64,000 bases of DNA from Cervus elaphus. Its lineage: Eukaryota > Chordata > Mammalia > Artiodactyla > Cervidae. Position 1 is the stretch's first letter. Each line of letters begins with the position of its first letter. The notes under the pieces were generated by a model, which had not been told where the DNA came from, searched no databases, and saw only the letters and a list, made by a program, of their open reading frames with translations. Both the position numbers and the translations under genes were made by a program. The stretch covers positions 24,207,314-24,271,313 of the forward strand of contig NC_057824.1 in assembly GCF_910594005.1 (NCBI RefSeq). The letters run 5' to 3'. This document shows, piece by piece, positions 9,674 to 21,180 of the stretch.

Positions 9674-9890
9674 CGCGCGTGCTAAGTCAGTCGTGTCTGA
9701 CTCTCTGCGACGCTATGGACCACAGCCCGCCAGGCTCCTCTGTCCGTGGGATTCTCCAGGCAAGAATACTGGAGTGGGCTGCCATGCCCTCCTCCAGGGG
9801 CTCTTCCCAACCCAGGGATCGAACCTGCATCTGCTGCGTCTCCTGCAATGGCAGGCGGGTTCTTTACTGCGAGTGCCGCCTGGGAAGCCC
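9674..9890 (-). mobile_element. Bov-tA SINE, reverse
   Basis: 'gctaagtcagtcgtgtctga' through 'gtgccgcctgggaagccc'. The longest open frame of this region (about 9633-10562) reads straight through this SINE and is therefore not a gene. Confidence 0.93.
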
Positions 9891-10670
9891 AGCCCTGGGG
9901 GAGACATGGCGAGGTTGGCAGGGGCCACATCCGGTCAGGTTCTCGTGTCCTCGGCAGAGTCACCTCCTACAGCTCAGCTAGGAACACAGCCTTCCACCGC
10001 TCAGAGACCATCCTCGGCTCCCACTGATGACCCAGGACCCGGCAGGCCGGAGGGGAAGCTGGGGCTGCAACCAGAGCACTGGAGAGCTCCATCCTCCAGG
10101 AGTGTTCACAAGTTCCCCTCCCGTCCCACCAGGAGCCCACCTTCTGCAGACCTCCCTCCCCCATGGGGACTCCGGGGTTCCCTGTGGCAGTCAGCGTGGA
10201 GCTCCCTAGACCTCTGGCATCCAGGAAAGCAGAGCAGAATTGTTTATTCCAATTCACCATTACCAGGGCTCACTGCACACTCTCCAAGGCAGGGGACTGA
10301 ACTTGAGCCCATTTCAGATTTGGGGGAAGGGCTGTTAGAGAACATGGGACCCCCACTTGGAACAGGGCCTCACTCCCCTCCCAATGCTCACGACTGCAAA
10401 CAACCTGAGTCCCAGGCAAGCGTCAGTCTGGCTAGTGAGACTCTGTCACATGTGCTAACTTCCGGAAGGAATAAGCTCAGGCACCAGCTCCCGCTGGAAT
10501 TCACTAACACCCTCTGTTCTCATTGTTCATCTGCGGGGTCACCTTCTATTTATAGAGAATGATGCCAGTCTTCCCTTTCTGATAGTAAGACCATAAAGAT
10601 CCTCTCTTTCCACCACATTAATTTCACTTTAAAAAGAGAGCCTCTGGTTTGAAGACAGTAACTGCATAAC
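9891..10670. other. No gene seen; unassigned
   Basis: No coding similarity, RNA gene or clear repeat was recognised. Weakly conserved-looking unique sequence. Confidence 0.35.
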
Positions 10671-10870
10671 CCCTGTGGCTCAGATGGTAAAGAATCTGCC
10701 TGGAGTGCAAAAGACCTGGGTTCGATCCCTGGATTGGGAAGACCCCCTGGAGAAGGGCATGGCTACCCACTCCAGCATTCTTGCCTGGAGAATCCTGTGG
10801 ACAGAGGAGCCTGGCGGGCTACAGTCCATGGGGTCACAAAGAGTCGGACATGACTGAACAACTAACACTT
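10671..10870 (+). mobile_element. Bov-tA SINE
   Basis: 'ccctgtggctcagatggta' through 'gactgaacaactaacactt'. Confidence 0.93.
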
Positions 10871-11209
10871 GTAAGTGTATGTTTAACTTGTGTTAACTGC
10901 ATAAATAACAGTTCAGGCAAGCAAATGTGGCAAAAATTGTTGATGGTGTCATATGAGGTTTGGGAGACCCTGATCTGAGTTGGTCACTCCAGAGAATGAA
11001 GGGGCCCAGAGAGGGCAGTGACCTGTCCTAAGTCACACAGCACAGTGAGGACAGAGGCGTGGCCCCAGGCCTCTGCTGCTGGCGGGAGGATGTCCTGGCT
11101 CCTCGCATCTGTGCCACACATCATTGCTGTTAACAGACCAACCTCCTCGGTTGACTTGCAAGTCTGGTCTCACAGCAAACCAGCTGACAAATTATCAAGC
11201 ACCTGTGCT

Positions 11210-11420
11210 CACCTTGTACTATCTACTGCAAATCATGACTTAGCTCATTTATTCCTCAAACAACCCCAGAGGGTGGAGCCAAGTAGGACCATCATCCCTG
11301 AGTTTTAGATGGGGCTCAGAGAGGTTAAGTTAACCAAGAAAGGTCACACAGCTCTTAAATGGCAGAGACAGGATCTGAACCTCTGTGGTCTGACCCCAAC
11401 GTCTTTCTCAGTTCCTCTTG
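11210..11420 (-). repeat. MIR element, reverse
   Basis: Reversed MIR order: 'tcctcaaacaaccccagagg', 'ctcagagaggttaagttaac', 'ggtcacacagctcttaaatg', then 'ggatctgaacctctgtgg'. Confidence 0.75.
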
Positions 11421-11879
11421 GCACCTAGTTCATTTCTTTCCTCCGGCATCAGAAACCCCGGGCTGAGAATATCCTGAGGCTGTAGCTTAGAGAATCTAGG
11501 CAGTAGGTTCTCCCACCTCCTGATATCCTTAGAGCATGACCGACAATTCATCAGCTATTGGCTTTGGATATTTTCTCTTTCTGAAACTGTAACCTTTCCT
11601 TCCAGGCCATTCCCCAGAGCTGGACAGAAGGAATGGCTGGCTGACTGGCTTGTCATCAGAATGATAGTTGGGTGCTTGATTCATCTTAACAAGCAATGTT
11701 TCAGTCTGGTATCTCTGCGGAGATGCTTTGAGATCTGTGTCTTAAAAGTGCTGGTGGGGCGATGCTCTGGACATGCTGGAAGAGGATTCTCTGTGCAGCT
11801 GGGCCGTCCCACTCTCCTGCTCCTCTGGGATAGCCCAGGTGAGGTCCAGAATTGGCCAGTCTCGAGTCCTTCAGGCTCT
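11421..11879. other. No gene seen; unassigned
   Basis: Nothing recognisable on either strand. Confidence 0.35.
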
Positions 11880-12020
11880 GCCCCTTCCTAGCTGTGTGAC
11901 CTCAGGCAAGTCACCTAACCTCTCTGGTTGGGTCCCCATCTGAAACAAACTGCTGGCTGTTTGTTACAAGGATTACATGAAATTGTGTTGGTGGAATGCC
12001 TGCAATACTCAGCACACACG
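11880..12020 (+). repeat. MIR element
   Basis: 'agctgtgtgacctcaggcaa', 'gtcacctaacctctctgg' and a diverged 'ttacaaggattacatgaaat' core are in MIR order. Confidence 0.75.
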
Positions 12021-13400
12021 GCCCCTCCCCTCCATATCTCCACCTGTTCTCAGCTAAAAAACACACAGGATGGGAATGGGGGTCTCCTTGTTGCAGGGGG
12101 CCTTCTAAAGGGGTAACCCTTCCCTCCTCCAAAAGGCCCTGCCTGCTGGGCACCCACTGCCCATTCCTCCTTCTCCACGTACCGACCAGCCAATTAAAGC
12201 CATAAAGACACACGCCAGTGGATATGACTTGCCCAGGGTCCCCGCTGCCATCTCAGCACCAGGCCGCGCACACCAAGGCCTCTGCCGTGGCTGGTGGACG
12301 AGTGTGTGGCCGGAAGCAGGAGGGTGAAGGAGACCTCGCCTGTCTGCCTGGGTCCAGGCTCCTGGGGGAAGCTAGGGTCCTGGCCCCTTTCTCCAGAGTG
12401 TCTGGATGCTGGTTTCTGTGTTGGCGGCTGACGCCCCTCAACCACAGGTTCTGTGATAACTCCTCGTCCAGGAGCGACTCCAGCTGGCCTGTGCCCCAGG
12501 CTCCACGAGGCCTTCTGAGTCCCTCCACAGCCAAGAACCACCTGAACTACTGCACTGGTTTCTCCCCTGCAAATTCCACAATTTTAAAAGCAATCTTGAT
12601 GTCACTATCGTGAATGAAAAAAAACAAGATCATCTGTCATAAACAGAAAGCAACAGATAAATGCTGAGACCATTAATTCTAGCTAGAAACTCCTGGCCTG
12701 CAAAAAGGGAGCCTGGGCCAGGTTCCTCTGCTCCAAAGTGCAAAGCAGCAAGTGCCTGAGAGGGGGCAGGGCATCCACAGCCAGCCCGCGCTAGGCTTCG
12801 CGCTAGGCTTCGGGCGTGCGCACTGCCTCCCGGGCCGCCTGTGAGGGGGAGCACTGGGAGTGTGGCCAGGAGGCGCCACGCAGCCCCCTCGCGGCAGGGT
12901 GTCTGGGGCGAGTCCCTGAGCCTCCCCAAGCCTCAGTTTTCTGCCCTGTCAAATGGAGCTAATGAGCCCTGCCCCACCTGTTTCATGGGGTGATGCTCAG
13001 GGGAAACTGGAGATGCAGTTACTTACAACCACGGAGCCAAGGCCCCTGGCAGGAAGGGTTCCCAGGAATGGAGCTTGCCCCTTCAGGGGGCAACTGACAC
13101 TGGAAGCAGGTCCCAGCCACCCCCAGGCTTGGGGCAGGGGCTGCCAGCTACGAGGATACCAGCATCACCTGGCTCACTGGGCACCAGTTATCACCACGCT
13201 CGGACGGATTCAAAGGCTGCCCAACAGACACGCCCTCGTTGGCAACCGGCCCCCACAGAGGAAGGGGGCTCGGGAAAGGGGAAGGCTTCTTGGGCCGACC
13301 TGCTCCGGGTCTGACACACCACCACCACCGATGGCATCACTGATCAAGAATCAGCTGCGGGACCATCACCATCTCACCTGGCGTGCAAGAGCCCTTCAAC
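12021..13400. other. No gene seen; unassigned GC-rich sequence
   Basis: A small tandem duplication 'gcgctaggcttc' lies at about 12788-12812. A MIR-like 'agcctcagttttctgccctg' stretch lies near 12930-12950. Open frames on both strands have no recognisable similarity. Confidence 0.35.
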
Positions 13401-13588
13401 TGCTTTCACAGCTCGGTCGTGTCTGACTCTCTGATCCCCACTGGACTGTAGCCCGCCAGGCTCCTCTGTCCATGGGATTTTCCCGGCCAGGATACTGGAG
13501 TGGGTTGCCATCTCCTCCTCCAGGGGATCTTCCCGACCTAGGGATTGAACCCTCATCGCTTCCATCTCCTGCACTGGCAGGCAGATTT
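13401..13588 (-). mobile_element. Bov-tA SINE with 12-bp target duplication
   Basis: Reverse copy flanked by perfect direct repeats GAGCCCTTCAAC at 13389-13400 and 13589-13600, the target-site duplication of LINE-driven insertion. Confidence 0.95.
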
Positions 13589-13600
13589 GAGCCCTTCAAC

Positions 13601-14180
13601 AGGGACCACTATCCTCCCCATTTTACAGAGAAGGAACCTGAGGCTTGGGGAGGTGAATGCCCTAGTCCAGTTGGGACTTAAACCCAAATCTGACTGCAAA
13701 GTCTCTAAGCACCAGTCTTAGGGGGGGTCCATGGAGATGGCCTGGGATAAACCTGGGAGCCACCCAGGGAGCCAGGGACTGGCTTTTTGGTTCCTGGCCA
13801 ATCCTTATGGTTACCTGGAGAAGAAAGTTCCACTTTGATCCTAGAGTTTATCACATGACAGTCGCTAACTTGACTTTTTAACCAAGAGCTGAGGGCCCTG
13901 TGCTTTTAGCTGGCTTTAGTATTTGTCCAGAAGTTAATGACTTTGGCACTTGGTATTTTTATCCATGCCAAATGATGCTGGTTTTCTCTTTTCAGTGACA
14001 TAAACTGTCTCTTAAAAATAAATTCACATGAAAAAGGCAGATTTTTAAGAAATTAAGCTCTGGAACAAACATACTTCACCATAAACTATAAAGGGAGGAA
14101 CAGGAACTCTGCAATGGAGACAGGCAGCAGGGAAGACCTTAAGCAAGTGGTCAGTTAATATCACCGGTAATGAGGCTGAC
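13601..14180. other. No gene seen; likely old repeat debris
   Basis: A MIR-like 'ccattttacagagaaggaac' occurs at about 13617-13636. The rest is AT-rich and unassigned. Confidence 0.35.
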
Positions 14181-14893
14181 AGACATCACGTGTCTCCTCA
14201 TAAGATGTACTCAGGACACATGCTCACTTCCCTGTGGTATTCCTGCCAAAAAGTACACCATCTGAATCTAAACTCAGGAGTAAACATCAGACAAACCCAA
14301 CCGAGAGACAGTCTACAAAATACCAGACTCGCATGCTTAAAAAATGTCAATGTCATGAAAGAAACAGGCCGAGGGATTGTAAGACGGCACAAGAGACATG
14401 ACAAGGGATGACAAGGGCGACCTGGGATTGGATCCTGGACCTCAGCTCCCTCCCCAGCCTCCCTGCTTTACTGTGCAAGGACACTCTCGGCACAACTGAC
14501 GAAATCTGAGCAGTCACAGCTCAGACTGGTCCTAAGAATGTCATCAACATTAAATTTGTTGATTTTGACAGTGGTACTGTGATGATTTAAGTAAATGCCG
14601 TCATTCAAAGGAAATATACACTGAAATATTTAGGAGTAAACAGACATAGTATCTGCAAACTGTTTTCAAAATGGTTCAGAAAAATATTCATACATGTACA
14701 CATGTATATACACATACATGGAAGCATGTATACATATACACATACATGTGCACATTGAGTAAGCATTTTGTATACACGAACGAGCGTGGCAAATATGAAT
14801 GGATGCACTTGGTGAATTTGAGTGAAGTGTAAATGGGAATTCTTTGCAACTTGTATAATTGTGAAATTATTTCAAAATAAAGTTTAAAAAAAG
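14181..14893 (+). repeat. Old L1 (L1M-type) 3' end
   Basis: The order 'tgtcaatgtcatgaaagaaa', 'gtgaatttgagtgaagtg' and 'gaattctttgcaacttg', then 'gaaattatttcaaaataaag' followed by an A-run, matches the 3' end of old mammalian L1 subfamilies. The AATAAA and the A-tail belong to the L1 and not to a host gene. Confidence 0.75.
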
Positions 14894-16173
14894 TAACTCA
14901 GACCAAGGACCAAGAGAACATATGAGGCAGGCCTGGCAAGCCAAGGAGGGGAGCTGGGAGCCCCTCTGCACCCTCCCTCAGCACTGGGTCAGGGGCTTGG
15001 CTGTCTTGCCAGCTTTGTACCCCTGGTCCCTCACCCACCCCTTTCCAGGCCTCAGTTTCTTTCTCTGAGACATGGGGGATGCGGCCGCCTGTCCGTTTTA
15101 TTGTGGTCTTGGTTTCCCAGGAGGGGAGGCTGGCACATAAACCAGGAATACAGTGGTCAAGTTGACAGGAGCCCTTCATTTCTTAGTTCAAGAAACAGAG
15201 GCAAGGGCTGTGAGGGTTTCCCTCGGATGAAATCTCCAGTTTGCACAACTCGGGCATGAGGGAACGGGGCCCCCGGGACCTCAGCTGTCTTGGGACACAT
15301 GGGGGGTCTTCTCCTGTCAAGTGGGGCAGCCAGCACACTTCCCAGGGGGCCTCAGAGAGCTGGAGAGGCAGCAGGGCCTGGGGGCGCACCCATCAACCCG
15401 CATCACCACTTGTCTCCCTCCCACCTGGCTCCCCCACCGCCCCCTCCACCCTGACCCCTCCCCAGAGCTCCACCTTGGGAGGAGAGAGCAGCCCCTCCCA
15501 CCATCTGAACCTATCGTGTGCATCCCCAAGGGAGGTTTGGGTTTCCGAGCCGGGAAGCCAGATGCCCAGCCTGAGTGTTCTGCTGATGGCACAGGCCACA
15601 GACTGCCACCAAGAGACCAGGGCAGGCGGGTCAGGAAGGGGCAGCTGTGGCAGCACTCAGGACACTGCCATCTGGGAAACCCTGTGATAGGCAGACCTGG
15701 TCTGCCTACCCTTAGCTCCCAACCTGGCCTCCCCCAGGCCCTGCTGACTCGGGCAGCAATGCTCTCCAGTCCCTCTATTTCCAGCGCAGAGAACCTCCTC
15801 TCCCTCCACGCCAAGAGAGCGCTGGCAGGCAGAGGCTGCTTTCATCAGGAACCAGGACAAATCAATCCAGCTAAGCTGCCTCCGCAGTGGAACCGCTGGG
15901 ACGTGAGGACTCTCCCCAGTGCCCAGGCGAGCTGCAGCAGCCCTCTCTCCTGGGAAGGAGCGCCTGGTCCCCAGTCCCCGCTCCTGGGCAACGAAGAATA
16001 TTCGAGGAAAACCACAGCCATGGCTCTCCAGATTGGGTGGCCATTAGAGACCACGGGATGACAGGAAAGGCCTCTCGAGGGTCCTGGGCCAGCCAGGCAG
16101 AGTGGGAAGTCTGTCCTGGTGGTCCAGACCCAGACCTGCCCAGCACTCAGGCAGCCAGTCCTCTCTTGCTCAT
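14894..16173. other. No gene seen; GC-rich unassigned sequence
   Basis: Long open frames on both strands (for example 15321-16061) reflect base composition. No domain was recognised and no splice-consistent gene structure could be built. Confidence 0.4.
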
Positions 16174-16377
16174 GAAAGAAGAGAAAGTGAAAGTTGCTCA
16201 GTACTGTCCGACTCTTTGCGACCCCATGGACTCCACAGTCCATGGAATTCTCCAGGCCAGGATAATGGAGTGGGTTGCCGCTCCCTTCTCCAGGGGATTC
16301 TCCCGACCCAGGGATGGAATCCAGGTCTCTGGCATTGCAGGCGGATTCTTTACCAGCTGAGCCACAAGGGAAGCCTG
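16174..16377 (-). mobile_element. Bov-tA SINE with 10-bp target duplication
   Basis: Reverse copy bounded by TCTTGCTCAT at 16164-16173 and 16378-16387. Confidence 0.93.
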
Positions 16378-16489
16378 TCTTGCTCATCATGGGATATAAA
16401 TATGCATACCTGAGGGTACATGCAGGTTTTTACATTCACAAGGGCCTGAGTGTACAATAATAGTGGTTAACTTTCATGTGTCACACACA

Positions 16490-16650
16490 TAGGGGAAGGT
16501 CTAAGAGCTTTACATCTTATCTCATTCAATCCTCACAATGAAGTAGATTATGATCCCTGCTTTACAGAAGAGGAATCTGACACCTGGGGAGGTACTGTAG
16601 CATGCCCAAGGTCACAACTAGGATTGGTATTTGAACCTAGGTTATCTTGC
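16490..16650 (-). repeat. MIR element, reverse
   Basis: 'tacagaagaggaatctgaca', 'gcccaaggtcacaactagga' and 'gtatttgaacctagg' are in reversed MIR order. Confidence 0.75.
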
Positions 16651-16660
16651 GTCTAGGCAC

Positions 16661-16836
16661 TTTACGACCCCATGGACTGTAGCCCACCACGCTCCTCCGT
16701 CCATGGGATTTCCCAGACAAGAATACTGGAGTGGGTTGCAATTTCCTCCTCTAGGGAATCTTCCCAAACCAGGGATCAAACCTGAGTCTCCTGCATTGGC
16801 AGGTGGATTCTTTACCACTGAGCCACCAGGGAAGCC
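16661..16836 (-). mobile_element. Bov-tA SINE, reverse
   Basis: 'tacgaccccatggactgta' through 'agccaccagggaagcc'. The 3' tail portion is missing, and the copy lies next to a MIR. Confidence 0.92.
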
Positions 16837-17592
16837 TAATACTGCCTCCTTAAATAGGTGCTCAGCAAATATTTGAGAAACTGAGTAATGTGGAAAAAAA
16901 GAGAGGGAGCAAAAATGAGTGCACCTTTCATCCTGAGATCACCCTAGTCCCCCATGCCTGGCGAGCCCACATCCTTAGTCAGTGTTTCCTGGATTGGCCT
17001 GTGTGTAACAGGAGACTGTGTCTACCTGAGAAAGAGTACGAAGGAGCAAGATTTGACTACTGGTGTTCTGCTTACAAAAGGGGCCAGGAGAGTAGGTGCA
17101 GTCAGATCACCTTTCATCTTTCCCACAAGCTTTTCTTGCTACTAGCCACCCCTCCCCAAATGGAGTCTGGGCTTCCCGTCTTTGGGACGTAGGCCACCGT
17201 GGCTTGGATCTGGGACTGAGCAAGAAGGCACCCAGTGCCTGGTTCCCACCATTTCTCCAGGCACCAGTATTCCCCACAGCCCCGGGCCTCCCCACCCGCC
17301 CAAGTCAGGCCCTGTCACTTGGAAAGCTTTGCAAGGGTGTCCTTGAGATACACTTCCTGGTGTTTCTGCTCAAACAGTGTTGGCTGCAAAGTATGCCGAA
17401 GCATTTGGGCTTCGCGTCTTGGTCCAGAGGGTGCCAATGTTTTCATTTGGAATGGCAAGTGTTGCAGTTGATGTGGTGAAGAGATAAAATAAGACGTTCA
17501 TCGCCAAGCTGCACCGCTGCAAGTCCAAAGCTCGGCTGGGGGCGGGGATTCACGGCGGGACCGCTAGGGCGCGCCAGGAGAGCCTGTGCGCA
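16837..17592. other. No gene seen; unassigned
   Basis: No coding similarity or repeat was recognised, apart from a short 'tgctcagcaaatatttgag' MIR/L2-like end at about 16858-16877. Confidence 0.35.
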
Positions 17593-17762
17593 TGCGTGCC
17601 CAGTCGCTTCAGTCGCGTCCGACTCTGCGACCCTGTGGACTGTAGTCCACTAGGCTCCTCTGTCCGTGGCACTTTCCAGGCAAAGATACTGGAGTGGGGT
17701 GCCATTTCCTCCTCCAGGGGATCTTCCCCACCCAGGGATCGAACTTGTGAGAGCAGGCAGAG
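17593..17762 (-). mobile_element. Bov-tA SINE, reverse, truncated at tRNA head
   Basis: 'cagtcgcttcagtcgcgtc' to 'cccagggatcgaacttgtg'. The last part of the head is missing. Confidence 0.9.
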
Positions 17763-17919
17763 CTAACATTTGTTGAATGACCCAATGAGTGAATACACAA
17801 AGAGCCTAGAACCAGGCGTGGTATATATTGACACTCAGTACAGGTTCTGAGTGGATCCCATAGGTTCTACCTCCAAAAGGTATTCTTGCTCTGTTTGTGT
17901 TTCTCCATCTTCACCAACT

Positions 17920-18440
17920 TTGCCTCATCCAAGCCTCCATCACCTTTGGCCTGAGCAACTAACCAGTTCCTAATTGGCTTCCCAATTTCCACACTTTCCC
18001 TTATGGCTCATCCTGCCCACAACCACCAGTTATCTTTGCAAAATGTGGACCGGAATTGTGTCCCACCCTGCCTAAAACCTTCTGATGGCCTCACATTGCT
18101 TGTGGCCGAGGCATCCCAGGTCCCAAATGATTTGGCCCCGCCCACCCCACTAACCTCTCCTGGGGCTATTCTGTCACACTGGCCTCCTTGCAGTTGTTGG
18201 AAGAACCAGCTCTCTCCCACCTCACGCCCTTGGCACTAGTGGGTCCCTAGGCCTGGACTGCTTTTCTCCAGATCATCACGTGCGGTTCCTTCCATCAATT
18301 TAGGGCTCAGCTCAAAGGTGTCACATCTTGAGAGAGGCCTTCTCTGAACCCCCTGCCTGAAGCAGCCCATCTCCCAGTCCTCTGTTTCACTTATCCAAGC
18401 ATTTACTGAGCAATTACTAGATGCCAGGAGCTGTTCTAAG
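17920..18440 (+). repeat. L2 LINE 3' portion
   Basis: 'aaaaccttctgatggcctca', 'ccaaatgatttggccccgcc', 'ggctcagctcaaaggtgtca' and 'gaggccttctctgaacccc' follow the order of the mammalian L2 LINE 3' end. Confidence 0.75.
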
Positions 18441-19935
18441 CAAGGAAATAGTAGTGAACGCAATAGGGGATGTCACGCCTTTCTACTGTAGCTCTCAAAA
18501 ATCTCACAGCCTTGTTTGGGAACCTGCTTGTCTTTCTCACCAAGTGCCAAGAGGCCTGGGTCTGAGTCTGTCTTGTTCACTGTGTTCACCAAGGCGCACT
18601 AGGTACTGGGTAAACATCTGTTCAAGAAAAGAACAAATCGATGGATGGATGGCAGGCAGGCCAGCCAACTGGATAGGTATGCAGAGCAGCTGACACACGC
18701 GCCACCAGGCACTTGGCTCTTGCTACGGTCTCCCTGAGCTCAAATAAAGCTTTCTTCAAAGAAATCTGTCAGCCCCCCAGGCTGACACTGCTAGTATGTC
18801 CTGCCCACCTTGCATCAGCCTCTGACTATGGTCATCTAGACTAACATAGGCAACAGGAAGGAGTAAACGCAGCATGCTTAGGGTGACTGGCGTTAGTGCC
18901 CGTTTTCCAAAAGGAGCCCCTGCCCACCACCTCAGTGTCCCCTGCCACTCAGGACAGTGCCTGGCACACCCAGCTGAGGGGCTCAGCTGAGAAACGCCTG
19001 CACGCCCCCTGAACCCTCACTAGAGCCTCTCTCATCTATGTCTGCTGCCTCTCTTCCCAGCCGTGACTCTGGCCACATCTTCCTCCTTGCTGGATCTTCA
19101 TTTCCCTCCCACCAACACACAAGGTGGGGCCAGACACAGCTTTCTGGTGGCAGCCCAGAGGCAGGGCTTTAACACCTCAGTGCAAGGATTCTGTAGTTCC
19201 TTCTGCTGGTCCCCAAGCCCCTTGAGTTTGCCTAGCAAACACAGCAGGCAGGCAAAGCCACCGCAGCACCAAGCCCCAACTGGTCTCATCTGTGAAAGCA
19301 GCCTGCGAAACTGGCAGCCCCTGCAGATTCGAGCTGCGGAACTGATGAGCTGGGGCTCCCTGAAACTTGACTCCAAAGCGGCAGCCAAGCCAATGCCACA
19401 GGAAGTACAGGGTTCTTTGCTGAAGGAGGTTTCTCCTTTCACAGCATCAGCCGGGAACCCTTGCTCTATGTCCCCACCCAGTCCTCCAAGGGGCCATAAG
19501 ACAAAGGTGATCCGTGTCTGGCTTCCTCCCTCTTTTAACACTGCAAGTCTTCATCCTTCCAGGACTAGTGGGAGTATCCCCAAAGGCAAGGTCACCATCG
19601 ATGCAAGCTAAGGATGGAGGGGGGAGGAGTTGACAGGACTGCCTCAAATGGATTTGGGTGCAAAAGCTTTCTCCCCAAGCTGTGAAGTTGCTACTATGGC
19701 TAACCAGGAAGCCACTTGGGTCCTGCATCCCTTCCCTTCTTCACAGCTGGCATCTTCGCTAGGAGAAGCCTTCCAACCCTAACTAAGGGCCTAAGAAAAA
19801 TCCAGCCTTTCCCGTCATCCAAACAGATCTGGACTGGGAAATCAGAGGCTTGGGGGAGGGGTGTGTGTCCGGCTTGGGCTGCCTCCCTCTTCCTCGCCAG
19901 CGCCCCAGCCCGCCCTCATCCTGCGCAGAGAGGGC
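18441..19935. other. No gene seen; DEXI intron or flank
   Basis: If the donor at 19941 is used, this is the start of the DEXI 3'UTR intron (read on the minus strand). Nothing else was recognised. Confidence 0.4.
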
Positions 19936-19940
19936 ACTTA

Positions 19941-19942
19941 CA
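19941..19942 (-). other. DEXI: Predicted splice donor in DEXI 3'UTR
   Basis: The minus strand reads AAGGCCT|GTAAGTGCC, with the exon ending at 19942 and the intron starting at 19941. GTAAGT is the strongest mammalian donor hexamer. It lies about 145 nt after the DEXI stop codon. Human DEXI is a multi-exon gene spanning roughly 14 kb, which fits a distant 3'UTR exon. The acceptor was not located. Confidence 0.6.
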
Positions 19943-20086
19943 GGCCTTGGCGGCCGAAGCGGGCCTCGTCCTGGGGGTCCCATCCCTGGCCAGGCGGTGC
20001 CCTCGATCAACAGCAGCGGCATGACCTGGGCCCCGGTCCGGGTTGAGGGTTGCGGGTCGTGGGGAGAGCGGCGGGGGCAGCCGAGC

Positions 20087-20533
<447 letters not shown>

Positions 20534-20926
20534 TCAAGAGATGTGAGTCGGCCCCTGCGGACGCGCCCCGGCCCCTGAGAGGTGTCAGGCGGGTCACCCC
20601 ACCCGCAGAGGCGGCCACACCGCACTGTCGACCCTTTCCAGCGATCAGGCTAGGCACCCCCCCCCAACCCCCTTCCCGAAGTGGCCGGCGGCTGCCCGGG
20701 GCTCCTCCGATGCTCCCCGCTCCCGCTCTCTGGCCCTCGCGGCGCCTGCGGGCACCCTCCCCACCGCGGCTCAGCGTCAAAGACCAGTCCCGGCGACTGT
20801 CTCCTCAGCCGCTCCCGGCCGTTCCTTGAGCCCGCCCGGCGCCCGCGAAGGCGCTGCGCCCATGGCTGCGGCTGCCGCGTAGCCCTCCAGGTCGCGTTCC
20901 GAGCACCGCCTCCGGAGCAGCCCCGC

Positions 20927-21080
20927 GCTCATTGGCTCGCCGCCCCCCATCCCCGCGCTCATTGGCTCGCCGCCCTCTTCCCCGCGCTCATTGGCTCGTC
21001 GCCCCCTCCCCGCGCTCATTGGCTCGTTGCCTCCCCATCCCCTGCGCTCATTGGCTCGCTCGACGCCTGCGCTCATTGGC
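20927..21080 (-). promoter_or_regulatory. DEXI: Tandem array of six CCAAT boxes, DEXI promoter
   Basis: The motif GCGCTCATTGGCTCG recurs six times (the last copy ends GGCCCG). ATTGG starts at 20931, 20961, 20990, 21018, 21050 and 21075, giving steps of 30, 29, 28, 32 and 25 bp. On the DEXI strand each reads CCAAT with GAGC after it, the NF-Y core. Between the boxes are C-rich spacers that differ from unit to unit. The array lies about 550-700 bp upstream of the DEXI start codon and points toward it. Confidence 0.85.
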
Positions 21081-21180
21081 CCGAGACTTCCGGGGGCGGA
21101 TACTGCCTCGCTCCGCCCCTCCAGGCGCCTGCTTCTGAGTCGGTTTAGCGATTCCGGAGTCGGGGCAGATCTCGAATCCG

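Noticed and set aside
9633..10562. Open frame of 309 codons, one of the longest in the window
   Set aside because: It reads through a reverse Bov-tA SINE at 9674-9890 and has no recognisable domain or splice support. A chance frame in GC-rich sequence.
14860..14893. AATAAA and A-run as the 3' end of a host gene
   Set aside because: It is the poly(A) end of an old L1 copy; upstream text matches L1 3' sequence.
15321..16061. 246-codon frame with an opposing 165-codon frame
   Set aside because: Both frames are unlike known proteins. Base composition explains them.
20777..21076. Minus-strand frame with repeated 'EPMSAG' peptides, upstream of DEXI
   Set aside because: The peptide repeat is only the translation of the CCAAT array. 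Promoter sequence, not protein.
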